Of a DNA stretch of 64,000 nt, positions 11,570 through 20,343 are shown one piece after another (within the stretch, counting starts at the first letter, position 1; each line of letters starts with the position of its first letter). The notes under the pieces are model-generated. The model made no database searches, was not told the DNA's origin, and saw nothing but the letters and a program-made list of their open reading frames with translations. The stretch covers positions 2,480,001-2,544,000 of the forward strand of contig NZ_CP133784.1 in NCBI RefSeq assembly GCF_034353875.1, given 5' to 3'. Made by a program: the position numbers and the translations under genes. This DNA comes from Pseudomonas sp. MH9.2 (lineage in GTDB: Bacteria; Pseudomonadota; Gammaproteobacteria; Pseudomonadales; Pseudomonadaceae).

Positions 11570-12352
11570 GGAGATACAGCCCAGAGGCTTGTGCGGAAGC
11601 GTTTTTTTTGCATCAATTTGCATGGCCGGAACTGCCACAGCGTGCTGCTGGGGCGGTGGCGTATATTGCTCGACCGTTCCAGTGGAAGCCGTAAAGGCAG
11701 GCGGCGCAGCCTGGGCGATGACTTGCGGTTGTTCAAGCATCAGCGGCGCTGGACGTCCGCGCTGCGCCCACCATTCCTGGGGGTCGATACCTTCAACCTT
11801 GACCCGCGCAGTACCGATTTCGGCGTAACCGAGCTTTTTAGCGGCCGCGTAGGACAGGTCGATAATCCGGTCGGAATAGAATGGCCCACGGTCATTGACC
11901 CGCAGGATCACGCTCTTGTTATTGTCCAGGTTGGTCACGCGAACATAGCTGGGCAACGGTAACGTCTTGTGGGCGGCACTCATGCCGTACAGGTCGTACT
12001 TTTCACCGTTGGCCGTGTCCTGGCCGTGAAACTTGGTGCCATACCAGGACGCGGTTCCCGATGCTACGTAGCGCTTGGAGTCAGACAACGGGAAATAGGT
12101 CTTGCCCAGCACGGTGTAGGGGTTGGCCTTGTACGGACCGTTATGCAGGGTCGGCACTGCATCCGGAATCCGCGAGACATCGACATCCCACCACGGCGCA
12201 CCATCTTTGTGCGCACGGTTGATATCCAGACCTGGGGCCGAACGCACAGCCGTACTCTGTGGCGAGCGGCTGGTCGAACAGCTGGCCACCAGGATGGTCA
12301 AGGCTGCGAAGGCCAGGAACTTTAGTGGTTTGCGAATCGGCAATGCCCGCAT
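11528..12352 (-). CDS. rlpA: RlpA septal lytic transglycosylase, frameshifted before its SPOR domain
   Basis: 274 aa as read. A lipoprotein signal ends LVASC (Cys25). The double-psi beta-barrel catalytic domain (about 95-190) is intact: GTASWYGTKFHGQDTANGE, NLDNNKSVILRVNDRGPF and DLSYAAAKKLG. In P. aeruginosa RlpA degrades glycan strands lacking stem peptides at division sites. After MQIDAKK the frame leaves the SPOR domain at an A8 tract and ends in an unrelated tail. One more A, or a -1 slip on A-AAA-AAA, would restore K-K-N-A-S-A-Q-A-S-G-L-Y-L-Q-V-G-A-F and a protein of about 334 aa. The start overlaps the mltB stop by one base. Confidence 0.9.
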   Translation of the reverse strand: MRALPIRKPLKFLAFAALTILVASCSTSRSPQSTAVRSAPGLDINRAHKDGAPWWDVDVSRIPDAVPTLHNGPYKANPYTVLGKTYFPLSDSKRYVASGTASWYGTKFHGQDTANGEKYDLYGMSAAHKTLPLPSYVRVTNLDNNKSVILRVNDRGPFYSDRIIDLSYAAAKKLGYAEIGTARVKVEGIDPQEWWAQRGRPAPLMLEQPQVIAQAAPPAFTASTGTVEQYTPPPQQHAVAVPAMQIDAKKTLPHKPLGCISRWALSPTRTLRNS

Positions 12353-13362
12353 TACTTGACGCCCCGTGCTTGGACCAGCAGTTCAGACAGTTGATGCACG
12401 GCCATGGCGTACATCACACTGCGGTTGTAGCGCGTGATTGCATAAAAATTCTTCAGGCCCATCCAGTATTCAGGGCCATTTTCACCATCGAGCCGGAAAG
12501 CGGTCACCGGCATATCATCGCGCAGCGCATCATGACTCGACCACCCCAACGCTCGCAACTCCCCAACATTCTTTACCGGATCGATTCCAGGGCTCAAACC
12601 TTCGTCGGCATGCTCACCGCGCACCGTCGCCAGGCTCACAACCGGCTCGCCCGCGACCCAACCGTGACGTTTGAAATAGCTGGCAACGCTACCGATCGCA
12701 TCGTCCGGATCGGTCCAGATATTGATGTGGCCATCACCGTCGAAATCCACGGCATACGCCCGAAAGCTGCTGGGCATGAACTGCGGCAATCCCATAGCAC
12801 CGGCGTACGAGCCTTTAAGCGTCAGGGGGTCGACTTGCTCTTCACGGGCCAGCATCAGGAACTCGCGCAGCTCCTTGCGGAAGAAGTCGGCACGCGGCGG
12901 ATAGTCGAAGCCCAACGTCGACAAGGCGTCTATTACGCGGTAGTTGCCGGTATTGCGACCATAAAACGTTTCCACGCCGATGATCGAAACGATGACTTGT
13001 GCCGGTACGCCGTACTCCTGCTCGGCACGTGCAAGGACCGCTTCGTGTTGACGCCAGAAGTCCACGCCACGCGCAATACGCGCATCAGTGACGAAAATCG
13101 GCCGGTAGTCCTTCCATTGTTTTACCCGTTCGGCCGGACGAGAAATTGCGTCGAGAATGGCCTGTTTACGTTCTGCTTCGCGAAAAACAGCCATGAGCTG
13201 TTCACCGGCAAACCCATAGTCGCGGGTCATTTCGCCGACGAACTCAGCCACTTGCGGCGAGCCGTCGTAATCGCCTGCGGCCGCCTCCTGCACTGAACCA
13301 AGGATGCCCACCAGGCCGACCAACGGAGCATATCGAGCAGCCCAGCTACGCATTACTTGCAT
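12352..13362 (-). CDS. mltB: Lytic murein transglycosylase B
   Basis: 336 aa from the ATG at 13362. Upstream in-frame codons reach 13398 inside rodA, but AAGGTG lies about 9 bases before 13362. An N-terminal hydrophobic signal (YAPLVGLVGILGSVQEAAA) has no clear lipobox cysteine, unlike E. coli MltB. The GH103 signatures are IIGVETFYGRNTG with the catalytic Glu, and GSYAGAMGLPQFMPSSFRAYAVDFDGDG. It lacks the C-terminal PG_binding domain found in the homologue at 6478. Clustered with rlpA, rodA and pbpA, it belongs to the cell-elongation and division operon. Confidence 0.93.
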   Translation of the reverse strand: MQVMRSWAARYAPLVGLVGILGSVQEAAAGDYDGSPQVAEFVGEMTRDYGFAGEQLMAVFREAERKQAILDAISRPAERVKQWKDYRPIFVTDARIARGVDFWRQHEAVLARAEQEYGVPAQVIVSIIGVETFYGRNTGNYRVIDALSTLGFDYPPRADFFRKELREFLMLAREEQVDPLTLKGSYAGAMGLPQFMPSSFRAYAVDFDGDGHINIWTDPDDAIGSVASYFKRHGWVAGEPVVSLATVRGEHADEGLSPGIDPVKNVGELRALGWSSHDALRDDMPVTAFRLDGENGPEYWMGLKNFYAITRYNRSVMYAMAVHQLSELLVQARGVK

Positions 13363-13379
13363 TGAGTTGTTCACCTTAA

Positions 13380-14525
13380 TCAAACCTGTGCGATCCACTT
13401 ACGATGGGTATGGACCGACATCAAAACCCCAAACGCTGACAACAGTGTTACCAGCGAGGTTCCGCCATAGCTAATGAATGGCAATGGGACACCTACAACC
13501 GGCAACAGGCCACTGACCATACCGATGTTGACGAAAACGTAAACAAAAAACGTCATTGTCAGGCTACCGGCCAACAATTTGCCAAACAGCGTCTGAGCTT
13601 GAGCGGTGATCACCAGCCCTCGACCGATCAACAGAACATAGATCAGCAACAGGGCGCAAATACCCACCAAGCCAAACTCTTCACCCAACACAGCAATAAT
13701 AAAGTCGGTGTGGCTTTCCGGCAAAAAGTCCAGGTGCGACTGCGTACCCAGCAACCAGCCCTTGCCAAATACGCCGCCAGAACCAATCGCCGCCTTGGAC
13801 TGAATGATGTTCCAGCCAGTGCCCAGCGGGTCACTTTCCGGGTCGAGGAACGTCAGGATTCGTTGTTTCTGGTAGTCGTGCATGAAGAAAAACCACATGC
13901 CGACCGCCACCGGCACGGCTGCGGTGAGCACACCAATGATCCAGCGCCAGCGCAGGCCGGCCATGAACAGTACAAACGTACCCGACGCCAGGATCAGCAA
14001 AGAAGTGCCCAGGTCCGGCTGGCGCACGATAAGGATGAACGGAAGACCGATCAGCCCCAGGCTCAAGGCCACGTGCTTCAAGTGCGGCGGCAACGTGTGC
14101 TTGGCCAGGTACCAGGCGATGGTCGCCGGCATGATGATTTTCATGAATTCGGAAGGCTGGAAGCGAATGACGCCGGGGATGTTGATCCAGCGGGTCGCGC
14201 CCATGGCGTTGTGGCCCATGACGTCCACCACCACCAGCAGCATCAGCCCCACTACGTAGGCGGCCGGTACCCAGCGCGCCATGAAACGCGGCTCGAGCTG
14301 CGCGATGATGAACATCGACACCAGGCCGATACCAAAGGAGGTCGCCTGCTTGATCAGCAGATCCCAATTCTTGCCACTGGCCGAATACAGCACGAACAAA
14401 CTGCCGGCGGCCAGGGTCAGCAACAGGATCAGCAGCGGCCCATCGATATGAATGCGCTGGAGGAAACTGGCGCGACGGCGCATCACGTCCTCGCTGGAAA
14501 GGATGCGGTCGAAATTACTCTTCAC
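13380..14525 (-). CDS. rodA: Rod-shape peptidoglycan glycosyltransferase RodA
   Basis: 381 aa from a GTG at 14525, which gives the usual N-terminus (M)KSNFDRILSSEDVMRRR. It overlaps the pbpA 3' end by 11 bases. RodA is the SEDS-family polymerase of the elongasome and works with PBP2. Many hydrophobic segments are visible. The SEDS landmark WNIIQSKAAIGSGGVFGKGW precedes LPESHTDFIIAVLGEEFG, and the C-terminal GLLPVVGVPLPFISYGGTS is the family signature. It is translationally coupled to pbpA, as expected for partner proteins. Confidence 0.97.
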   Translation of the reverse strand: MKSNFDRILSSEDVMRRRASFLQRIHIDGPLLILLLTLAAGSLFVLYSASGKNWDLLIKQATSFGIGLVSMFIIAQLEPRFMARWVPAAYVVGLMLLVVVDVMGHNAMGATRWINIPGVIRFQPSEFMKIIMPATIAWYLAKHTLPPHLKHVALSLGLIGLPFILIVRQPDLGTSLLILASGTFVLFMAGLRWRWIIGVLTAAVPVAVGMWFFFMHDYQKQRILTFLDPESDPLGTGWNIIQSKAAIGSGGVFGKGWLLGTQSHLDFLPESHTDFIIAVLGEEFGLVGICALLLIYVLLIGRGLVITAQAQTLFGKLLAGSLTMTFFVYVFVNIGMVSGLLPVVGVPLPFISYGGTSLVTLLSAFGVLMSVHTHRKWIAQV

Positions 14526-16410
14526 GGGCCGAAGCCTCCGCATTTGAGGTGCTGGCGTACTCAGGTTTGAGCAAACCGTCCGGGCCAAGCAACCAGGCAT
14601 CCATCACCTGGCGGACCACGGGGGCCGCGACGCCAGAACCGGACTCGCCGTTCTCCACCATCACTGCCACGACTATTTTCGGGTTATCCGCCGGGGCGAA
14701 GCCGACGAACAGGGCATGGTCACGGTGACGCTCCTGAATCTTGGAGCGGTCATACTTCTCACCCTGCTTGATTGCCACCACTTGAGCGGTACCGCTTTTG
14801 CCGGCAATTCGGTATTGCGAACCGATCGCAGCCTTGCGCGCAGTACCACGGGCGCCGTGCATCACTTGTTGCATGCCGTGATTGACCTTGTTCCAGTCCG
14901 AGGCGTCACGCAGCACGATGTCCGGCATCGGGTTTGCGTCTACCGGCGGCAAGCCCTCGATGGTTTTTGCCAGGTGCGGACGATTCCACTTGCCCTTGTT
15001 GGCCACCAGTGCGGTCGCTTGCGCCAGTTGCAGCGGGGTCGCCTGCATATAGCCCTGACCGATACCGAGGATCAGCGTCTCGCCAGGAAACCAGGCCTGA
15101 CGCCGGGTAATCCGCTTCCAGTCTCGCGACGGCATCAAGCCTGGCGACTCTTCGAACATGTCCAGCGACACCTTCTGCCCGATCCCGAACTTGTTCAGGT
15201 ACGACGACAGCCGGTCGATGCCGAGCTTGTGCGCCAGGTCGTAAAAGTAGGTGTCGTTGGAGCGCATGATCGCCGTGTCCAGATCGACCCAGCCATCGCC
15301 CGTGCGGTTCCAGTTGCGATATTTGTGGTCGTAGTTCGGCAATTGGTAATAGCCCGGGTCAAACACCCGAGTGGATGCCGTGACGACGCCACTGTCTAGC
15401 CCGGCGATAGCAACAGCCGGTTTGATCGTCGAACCCGGCGGGTACAAGCCACGCAGAATACGGTTGAACAAGGGCCGGTCAATGGAGTCCCGCAGCTCGG
15501 CATAGGCTTTAAAACTGATGCCGGTGACAAACAGGTTAGGGTCGAAACTCGGCTGACTGACCATCGCCAGCACTTCGCCAGTACGCGGATCAAGCGCGAC
15601 CACCGCACCGCGACGCCCGGCCAATGCAATTTCGGCGGCTTCCTGCAGTTTGATGTCGAGGCTCAGGACGATGTCTTTGCCTGGCGAAGGATCGGTGCGC
15701 TTGAGCACACGCAATACTCGCCCGCGGGCGTTGGTTTCAACTTCTTCGTAGCCCACCTGACCATGCAGCTCCGGCTCGTAGAAACGCTCGATGCCGGTTT
15801 TGCCGATATGGTGGGTGCCGCTGTAATTGACCGGGTCGAGCACCTTGAGCTCTTTCTCGTTGATCCGCCCCATGTAACCCACCGAGTGCGCGAAGTGCGC
15901 ACCCTGCGGATAGTGGCGAACCAGCTGCGCAACCACCTCAACGCCGGGCAGACGGAACTGGTTGACGGCAACGCGGGCAATTTGCTCTTCAGTCAGCTCA
16001 AACAGAATGGGCACCGGCTCGAATGGCCGTCGCCCCTGCTTCATGCGCTTCTCGAACAGCACCCGATCATCAGGCGTCAATTCCAGCACGCTGACAATGA
16101 CGTCCAGCACCTGCTCCCAGTCGCCAGAACGCTCGCGGGTCATGCTCAAGCTGAAACTGGCCCGATTATCGGCGACGACCACCCCATTGCGGTCGTAGAT
16201 CAACCCACGGGGTGGCGGAATCGGCTGAACATGAACCCGGTTGTTCTCCGACAGGGTCGAGTGATACTCGTACTGGATGACCTGCAGGAAATACAGCCGC
16301 GCAATCAGCACGCACACCAACACCACCACCGCCACAGCCCCGACCACGACTCTGCCGCGCACTAGGCGGGCATCTTTCTCATGGTCCTTGAGGCGAATCG
16401 GCTGGGACAT
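14515..16410 (-). CDS. pbpA: Penicillin-binding protein 2 (elongasome transpeptidase)
   Basis: 631 aa. This class B transpeptidase crosslinks the side wall with RodA. It has a single membrane anchor (about residues 20-42), a PBP dimerization domain (about 60-230), then the transpeptidase domain with STIK (Ser327-Lys330), SND (384-386) and KSGTAQV (about 543-549). Length matches pseudomonad PBP2. The gene ends inside the start region of rodA and begins 20 bp after rlmH, within one long minus-strand operon. Alternative name mrdA. Confidence 0.97.
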   Translation of the reverse strand: MSQPIRLKDHEKDARLVRGRVVVGAVAVVVLVCVLIARLYFLQVIQYEYHSTLSENNRVHVQPIPPPRGLIYDRNGVVVADNRASFSLSMTRERSGDWEQVLDVIVSVLELTPDDRVLFEKRMKQGRRPFEPVPILFELTEEQIARVAVNQFRLPGVEVVAQLVRHYPQGAHFAHSVGYMGRINEKELKVLDPVNYSGTHHIGKTGIERFYEPELHGQVGYEEVETNARGRVLRVLKRTDPSPGKDIVLSLDIKLQEAAEIALAGRRGAVVALDPRTGEVLAMVSQPSFDPNLFVTGISFKAYAELRDSIDRPLFNRILRGLYPPGSTIKPAVAIAGLDSGVVTASTRVFDPGYYQLPNYDHKYRNWNRTGDGWVDLDTAIMRSNDTYFYDLAHKLGIDRLSSYLNKFGIGQKVSLDMFEESPGLMPSRDWKRITRRQAWFPGETLILGIGQGYMQATPLQLAQATALVANKGKWNRPHLAKTIEGLPPVDANPMPDIVLRDASDWNKVNHGMQQVMHGARGTARKAAIGSQYRIAGKSGTAQVVAIKQGEKYDRSKIQERHRDHALFVGFAPADNPKIVVAVMVENGESGSGVAAPVVRQVMDAWLLGPDGLLKPEYASTSNAEASAREE

Positions 16411-16429
16411 TTAGGGCGTGTTCACACGA

Positions 16430-16897
16430 CTACTTGTGATAAGGGTGCCCGGACAGAACAGTCCAGGCGCGATACATCTGCTCACCAATGAGGATGCGCA
16501 CGAGTGGATGCGGCAAGGTCAGCGGGGACAACGACCAGCGTTGTTCGCTACGCGCGCAAACCTCCGGCGCCAGCCCTTCCGGGCCACCGACCATGAGATT
16601 CACCGTGCGCGAATCCAGGCGCCAGCGATTGAGTTCGACCGCCAATTGCTCGGTGCTCCACGGTTTACCGTGCACTTCGAGGGTGACGATACGCTCGCCC
16701 GGCTGCACTTTTGCCAGCATGGCTTCGCCTTCCTGACGGATGAAGCGCGCCACGTCGGCATTCTTGCCCCGGGTATTGAGCGGAATTTCCACCAGTTCGA
16801 GCGCCAGTTCGGATGGCATACGCTTGGCGTATTCATGCCAACCTTCTTCCACCCACTTTGGCATGCGCGAACCGACAGCGATCAAACGCAGACGCAC
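16430..16897 (-). CDS. rlmH: 23S rRNA pseudouridine-1915 N3-methyltransferase
   Basis: 155 aa, typical RlmH length. This SPOUT-class methyltransferase acts on m3-pseudouridine 1915 in helix 69 of 70S ribosomes. The SAM-binding knot includes [12 protein letters not shown], and the C-terminal part ends [24 protein letters not shown]...HPYHK, both diagnostic. It starts 9 bp after the rsfS stop and is followed after 20 bp by pbpA. Confidence 0.97.
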   Translation of the reverse strand: MRLRLIAVGSRMPKWVEEGWHEYAKRMPSELALELVEIPLNTRGKNADVARFIRQEGEAMLAKVQPGERIVTLEVHGKPWSTEQLAVELNRWRLDSRTVNLMVGGPEGLAPEVCARSEQRWSLSPLTLPHPLVRILIGEQMYRAWTVLSGHPYHK

Positions 16898-16906
16898 AGC
16901 AACCCC

Positions 16907-17338
16907 TTACTCTTTGTCAGACGGCGTGTTGTCGAATGACATTTTGTCGGCTGCCATTGGGTCAAACGGGTTCGCATCGTGGCTGCCATGGCTTGCACGG
17001 CTTTGCTCGGCACCATGCCACAGACGCTCAAGGTCGTAGAACTGACGGGCGCTGGCGGTCATTACGTGCACGATGATGTCGCCCAGGTCCAACAGAACCC
17101 AATCGCTGTCGCCCTTGCCTTCTTCACCCAGTGGCTTGAAGCCCTGAGCCTTGACCTTGTCGCGCACGTTCTCGACCATCGAGGCGATGTGGCGGTTGGA
17201 GGTACCTGTGGCGATGAGCATGTAATCAGTGATGCTGGTCTTGTCGCGCACGTCGATCGCCAGGATGTCCTGGGCCTTGATGTCTTCCAGTGCAGCCGTT
17301 GCCAGCTTGATCAGGATTTCGCTATTTTGCTTCGTCAT
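16907..17338 (-). CDS. rsfS: Ribosomal silencing factor RsfS
   Basis: 143 aa from the ATG at 17338; the open frame continues upstream without support. RsfS binds L14 on the 50S subunit and blocks subunit joining in stationary phase. The conserved DUF143/Iojap core reads KAQDILAIDVRDKTSITDYM, ATGTSNRHIASMVENV and DWVLLDLGDIIVHVMTASARQFYDLERLW. The extra acidic C-terminal tail (about 105-143) is typical of Pseudomonas. Located between nadD and rlmH, the common gammaproteobacterial order. Confidence 0.96.
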   Translation of the reverse strand: MTKQNSEILIKLATAALEDIKAQDILAIDVRDKTSITDYMLIATGTSNRHIASMVENVRDKVKAQGFKPLGEEGKGDSDWVLLDLGDIIVHVMTASARQFYDLERLWHGAEQSRASHGSHDANPFDPMAADKMSFDNTPSDKE

Positions 17339-17396
17339 AAAAAACTCATTCAGCTCGTGTGTATGAGGACCTGAAACGCCATCTAGAGAGGCTGTT

Positions 17397-18137
17397 TCAA
17401 AGGGTCCCCTGAGTGTTCGGCGCATGGTACAGCCCGTGCGCGTCGATATAGGCCAGTACCGCGTCTGGCACCAGAAAACGTACCGACTTCCCGCTGGCCA
17501 GCAGTTGGCGGATCTGGGTGGCAGACACCGATAACGGCGTCTGCCAGACGAATGTAATGTGTCCACCCGGCCCTTTCAGGGCCTTCGGATCGCTGACTGC
17601 GCGCCCCGCCAGCAAGTTACGCATGGCGTCAGGCGACTCGCTGTCGGCGTCCGGGCGTTGCAGCACCACGATATGGCAGTGCTCCAGCAGTTCTTCCCAG
17701 CGATGCCAGGTCGGTAGCCCGCAAAAGGCATCCCAACCCAATAACAGGAATAACTGGTCATCTGCGGCCAACTCGGCCCGCATCAGTTCCAGGGTGTCGA
17801 TGGTGTACGACGGTTTGTCCCGTTGCAGCTCTCGGTCATCCACCGTCAAAGGAGGCACACCGGCCACCGCGCACTTGACCATCGCTAGTCGGTGCTGCGC
17901 ACTGACGCTTGGCATGTCGCGATGAGGCGGCCTGGCACTGGGTGTCAGGCGTAACTCATCAAGCCCCAGCAACTCGGCGACTTCCAGCGCACTGCGCAAA
18001 TGGCCGATGTGCACGGGGTCGAACGTGCCGCCCAGCATACCGATACGTCTGGGCAGGCCTGGCGTCTGTGGCACCTGCGCAGCGGGTTTTTCGGGATCGG
18101 CCAAGTCAGACAGGCTCCTGGCCACGCAACTGACCAT
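17397..18137 (-). CDS. nadD: Nicotinate-nucleotide adenylyltransferase
   Basis: 246 aa from the ATG at 18137. It makes deamido-NAD from NaMN and ATP. The nucleotidyltransferase motif [13 protein letters not shown] is near residue 36 and [14 protein letters not shown], an ISSTxIR-type motif, is near the C-terminus. E. coli NadD starts close to the GGTFDP motif. The N-terminal 30 residues, which overlap the 3' end of proA by 32 bases, may therefore not all be translated; a GTG four codons in is one alternative. Upstream of rsfS. Confidence 0.93.
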   Translation of the reverse strand: MVSCVARSLSDLADPEKPAAQVPQTPGLPRRIGMLGGTFDPVHIGHLRSALEVAELLGLDELRLTPSARPPHRDMPSVSAQHRLAMVKCAVAGVPPLTVDDRELQRDKPSYTIDTLELMRAELAADDQLFLLLGWDAFCGLPTWHRWEELLEHCHIVVLQRPDADSESPDAMRNLLAGRAVSDPKALKGPGGHITFVWQTPLSVSATQIRQLLASGKSVRFLVPDAVLAYIDAHGLYHAPNTQGTL

Positions 18138-19377
18138 CGCCGACCACGATGTACTTCTCGCAGGTCAAACCTTCCAGACCGACCGGACCGCGGGCGTGCA
18201 GCTTATCAGTAGAAATGCCGATCTCGGCACCCAATCCGTATTCAAAGCCATCAGCGAAGCAGGTCGGGGCGTTAATCATCACCGAACTGGAGTCCACTTC
18301 GGCCAGGAAACGCCGAGCCTGGCCCTGATGATCAGTGACGATGGCATCGGTATGGTGCGACCCATAGCGGTTGATATGTTCGATGGCCTGATCCAGATCC
18401 GCCACCACAAGGATCGACAAAATCGGCGCAAGGTATTCGGTGTTCCAGTCTTCTTCGGTTGCTGGCAGGGCATCAATCAGCTCGCGGGTGCGTTCGCAAC
18501 CGCGCAGCTCGACACCTTTTTCGCGAAATTGCGCGGCCATTGGCGGCAAAAACTCGGCAGCAACAGCCTGATCCACCAACAAGGTTTCCATCGCGCCGCA
18601 GATGCCGTAACGGTAGGTTTTGGCGTTGAAACTGATGCGCTGAGCCTTGGGCAGATCGGCGTGGGCACTGACATAAACGTGGCAGATGCCGTCCAGATGC
18701 TTGATCACCGGCACCCGTGCATCGCGACTGACCCGTTCGATCAGGCCTTTGCCGCCGCGTGGAACGATCACGTCGACGTACTCGGGCATGGTGATCAGCG
18801 CGCCGACTGCCGCACGATCCGTCACTTCAACCACTTGCACCACGGCCGCCGGCAAATTGGCAACCGCCAGGCCGCGCTGAATGCAGGCGGCGATGGCACG
18901 GTTGGAGTGAATGGCTTCAGAGCCACCACGCAGAATCGTGGCGTTACCCGACTTCAGGCACAGGCTCGCGGCATCGATCGTCACATTCGGACGCGACTCG
19001 TAAATAATCCCCACCACACCCAGCGGCACACGCATCTTGCCGACCTGAATGCCCGACGGCCGATAGCTCATGTCGCGAATCGCGCCAATCGGGTCCGGCA
19101 GGCTGATCACCTGGCGCAAACCTTCGATCATGCTATCGATGCGTGCCGGCGTCAGGGTCAGACGCTCGAGCATGTACGGCGAAAGGCCGTTGGTCCGACC
19201 GGCCGCCAAGTCCAGCTCATTGGCGGCAGACAATTCGGTCCGGGCGTCATCGAGAGCGTCAGCGGTGGCTTGCAAGGCGCGGTTTTTCTGCGCGGTGCTG
19301 GCGCGGCCGATCACTCGCGAAGCTTCGCGGGCGGCGCGACCCAAACGGGTCATGTAGTCAAGAACGGACTCAGTCAT
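18106..19377 (-). CDS. proA: Gamma-glutamyl phosphate reductase
   Basis: 423 aa, the normal length. It is the second enzyme of proline synthesis and reduces gamma-glutamyl phosphate to the semialdehyde. Aldehyde-dehydrogenase-fold landmarks include [34 protein letters not shown], the catalytic-cysteine region [13 protein letters not shown] and [28 protein letters not shown]. The ATG at 19377 is preceded on its strand by a purine-rich stretch. The last codons overlap the nadD start region. Confidence 0.97.
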   Translation of the reverse strand: MTESVLDYMTRLGRAAREASRVIGRASTAQKNRALQATADALDDARTELSAANELDLAAGRTNGLSPYMLERLTLTPARIDSMIEGLRQVISLPDPIGAIRDMSYRPSGIQVGKMRVPLGVVGIIYESRPNVTIDAASLCLKSGNATILRGGSEAIHSNRAIAACIQRGLAVANLPAAVVQVVEVTDRAAVGALITMPEYVDVIVPRGGKGLIERVSRDARVPVIKHLDGICHVYVSAHADLPKAQRISFNAKTYRYGICGAMETLLVDQAVAAEFLPPMAAQFREKGVELRGCERTRELIDALPATEEDWNTEYLAPILSILVVADLDQAIEHINRYGSHHTDAIVTDHQGQARRFLAEVDSSSVMINAPTCFADGFEYGLGAEIGISTDKLHARGPVGLEGLTCEKYIVVGDGQLRGQEPV

Positions 19378-19656
19378 GGTCTCAGAGGTCTTGGCGGAGA
19401 GGAAAGCGGCCGATTATAGCTGTCGAGCCCGTGTAACGACAGCGGTGGCAGGCGGATGGTCGATAACCCGAGCAAAGTAGGGATAAAAAGCCCTCTGGAG
19501 CACCCAAAACCTCACGCCGGCACCTGATATAACGCCTTCGCGAAGAGGCCCCGCAGCCATACTCATCAATACCCGGCACACCGTCATTCAGCTTTGATTA
19601 AGACAGTTGTTGTTATCATCGCCGCCCTGATTGCCATTCGACGACCGTAAGCACCG

Positions 19657-20340
19657 ATGCCCACCCCCCTGCCGGACTCGTTTTTCCACCGAGATGCGCA
19701 AGTCCTCGCCCGGGCGTTACTGGGCAAAGTGATTCGTCATCGCGTGGGCAATGGCCCAGATGCGTTGTGGCTGTCGGCTCGGATCATCGAGACGGAAGCC
19801 TACTACTGCGCAGAAAAAGGCAGCCACGCGTCATTGGGCTACACCGAAAAACGCAAAGCGCTGTTTCTCGAGGGCGGGCACATCTATATGTACTATGCCC
19901 GCGGCGGCGATTCGCTGAACTTCAGCGCCGAAGGGCCGGGCAATGCCGTGCTGATCAAGTCCGCGTATCCGTGGGTCGACGAACTTTCCGACGGCAACAG
20001 TCTCGCGCACATGCTCTTGAACAACCCTGATGCCAAGGGAGCACTGCGTCCGCCCGAGCGTCTGTGTGCCGGTCAAACCCTGCTGTGCAGGGCCCTGGGG
20101 CTCAAAGTCCCGACTTGGGACGCCAAACGCTTCGACCTTGAGCACCTGTTCGTCGATGATGTCGGTGCCGAGCCCAAGCAGATTATCCAGACCACACGAC
20201 TGGGCATCCCCGAGGGCCGCGACGAGCATCTGATGTACCGTTTCGTCGACGCCGCCTACGCCCGGTATTGCACGCGGAACCCGCTGCGACGCGGCCAGGT
20301 CGAAGGCCGCGATTACTTTTTACTCAAGCAAGGAAACTGA
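19657..20340 (+). CDS. mpg: DNA-3-methyladenine glycosylase (AAG/MPG family)
   Basis: 227 aa. It belongs to the mammalian-type AAG family that excises alkylated purines, unlike E. coli AlkA or Tag. RIIETEAYY carries the presumed catalytic Glu, and GGHIYMYYARGGDSLNFSAEGPGNAVLIKSAYP matches the substrate-pocket region. The ATG at 19657 opens the protein with MPTPLPDSFFHRDAQVLARALLGK. It starts a plus-strand pair with the DedA-PAP2 gene 3 bp after its stop, and is divergent from proA across a 279-bp gap with no other gene seen. Confidence 0.93.
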   Translation: MPTPLPDSFFHRDAQVLARALLGKVIRHRVGNGPDALWLSARIIETEAYYCAEKGSHASLGYTEKRKALFLEGGHIYMYYARGGDSLNFSAEGPGNAVLIKSAYPWVDELSDGNSLAHMLLNNPDAKGALRPPERLCAGQTLLCRALGLKVPTWDAKRFDLEHLFVDDVGAEPKQIIQTTRLGIPEGRDEHLMYRFVDAAYARYCTRNPLRRGQVEGRDYFLLKQGN

Positions 20341-20343
20341 GAC

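Noticed and set aside
18007..19419. A 470-codon plus-strand frame opposite proA
   Set aside because: It has a His/Arg/Gln-rich, low-complexity composition typical of an antisense frame in GC-rich coding DNA. ProA is clearly encoded on the minus strand.
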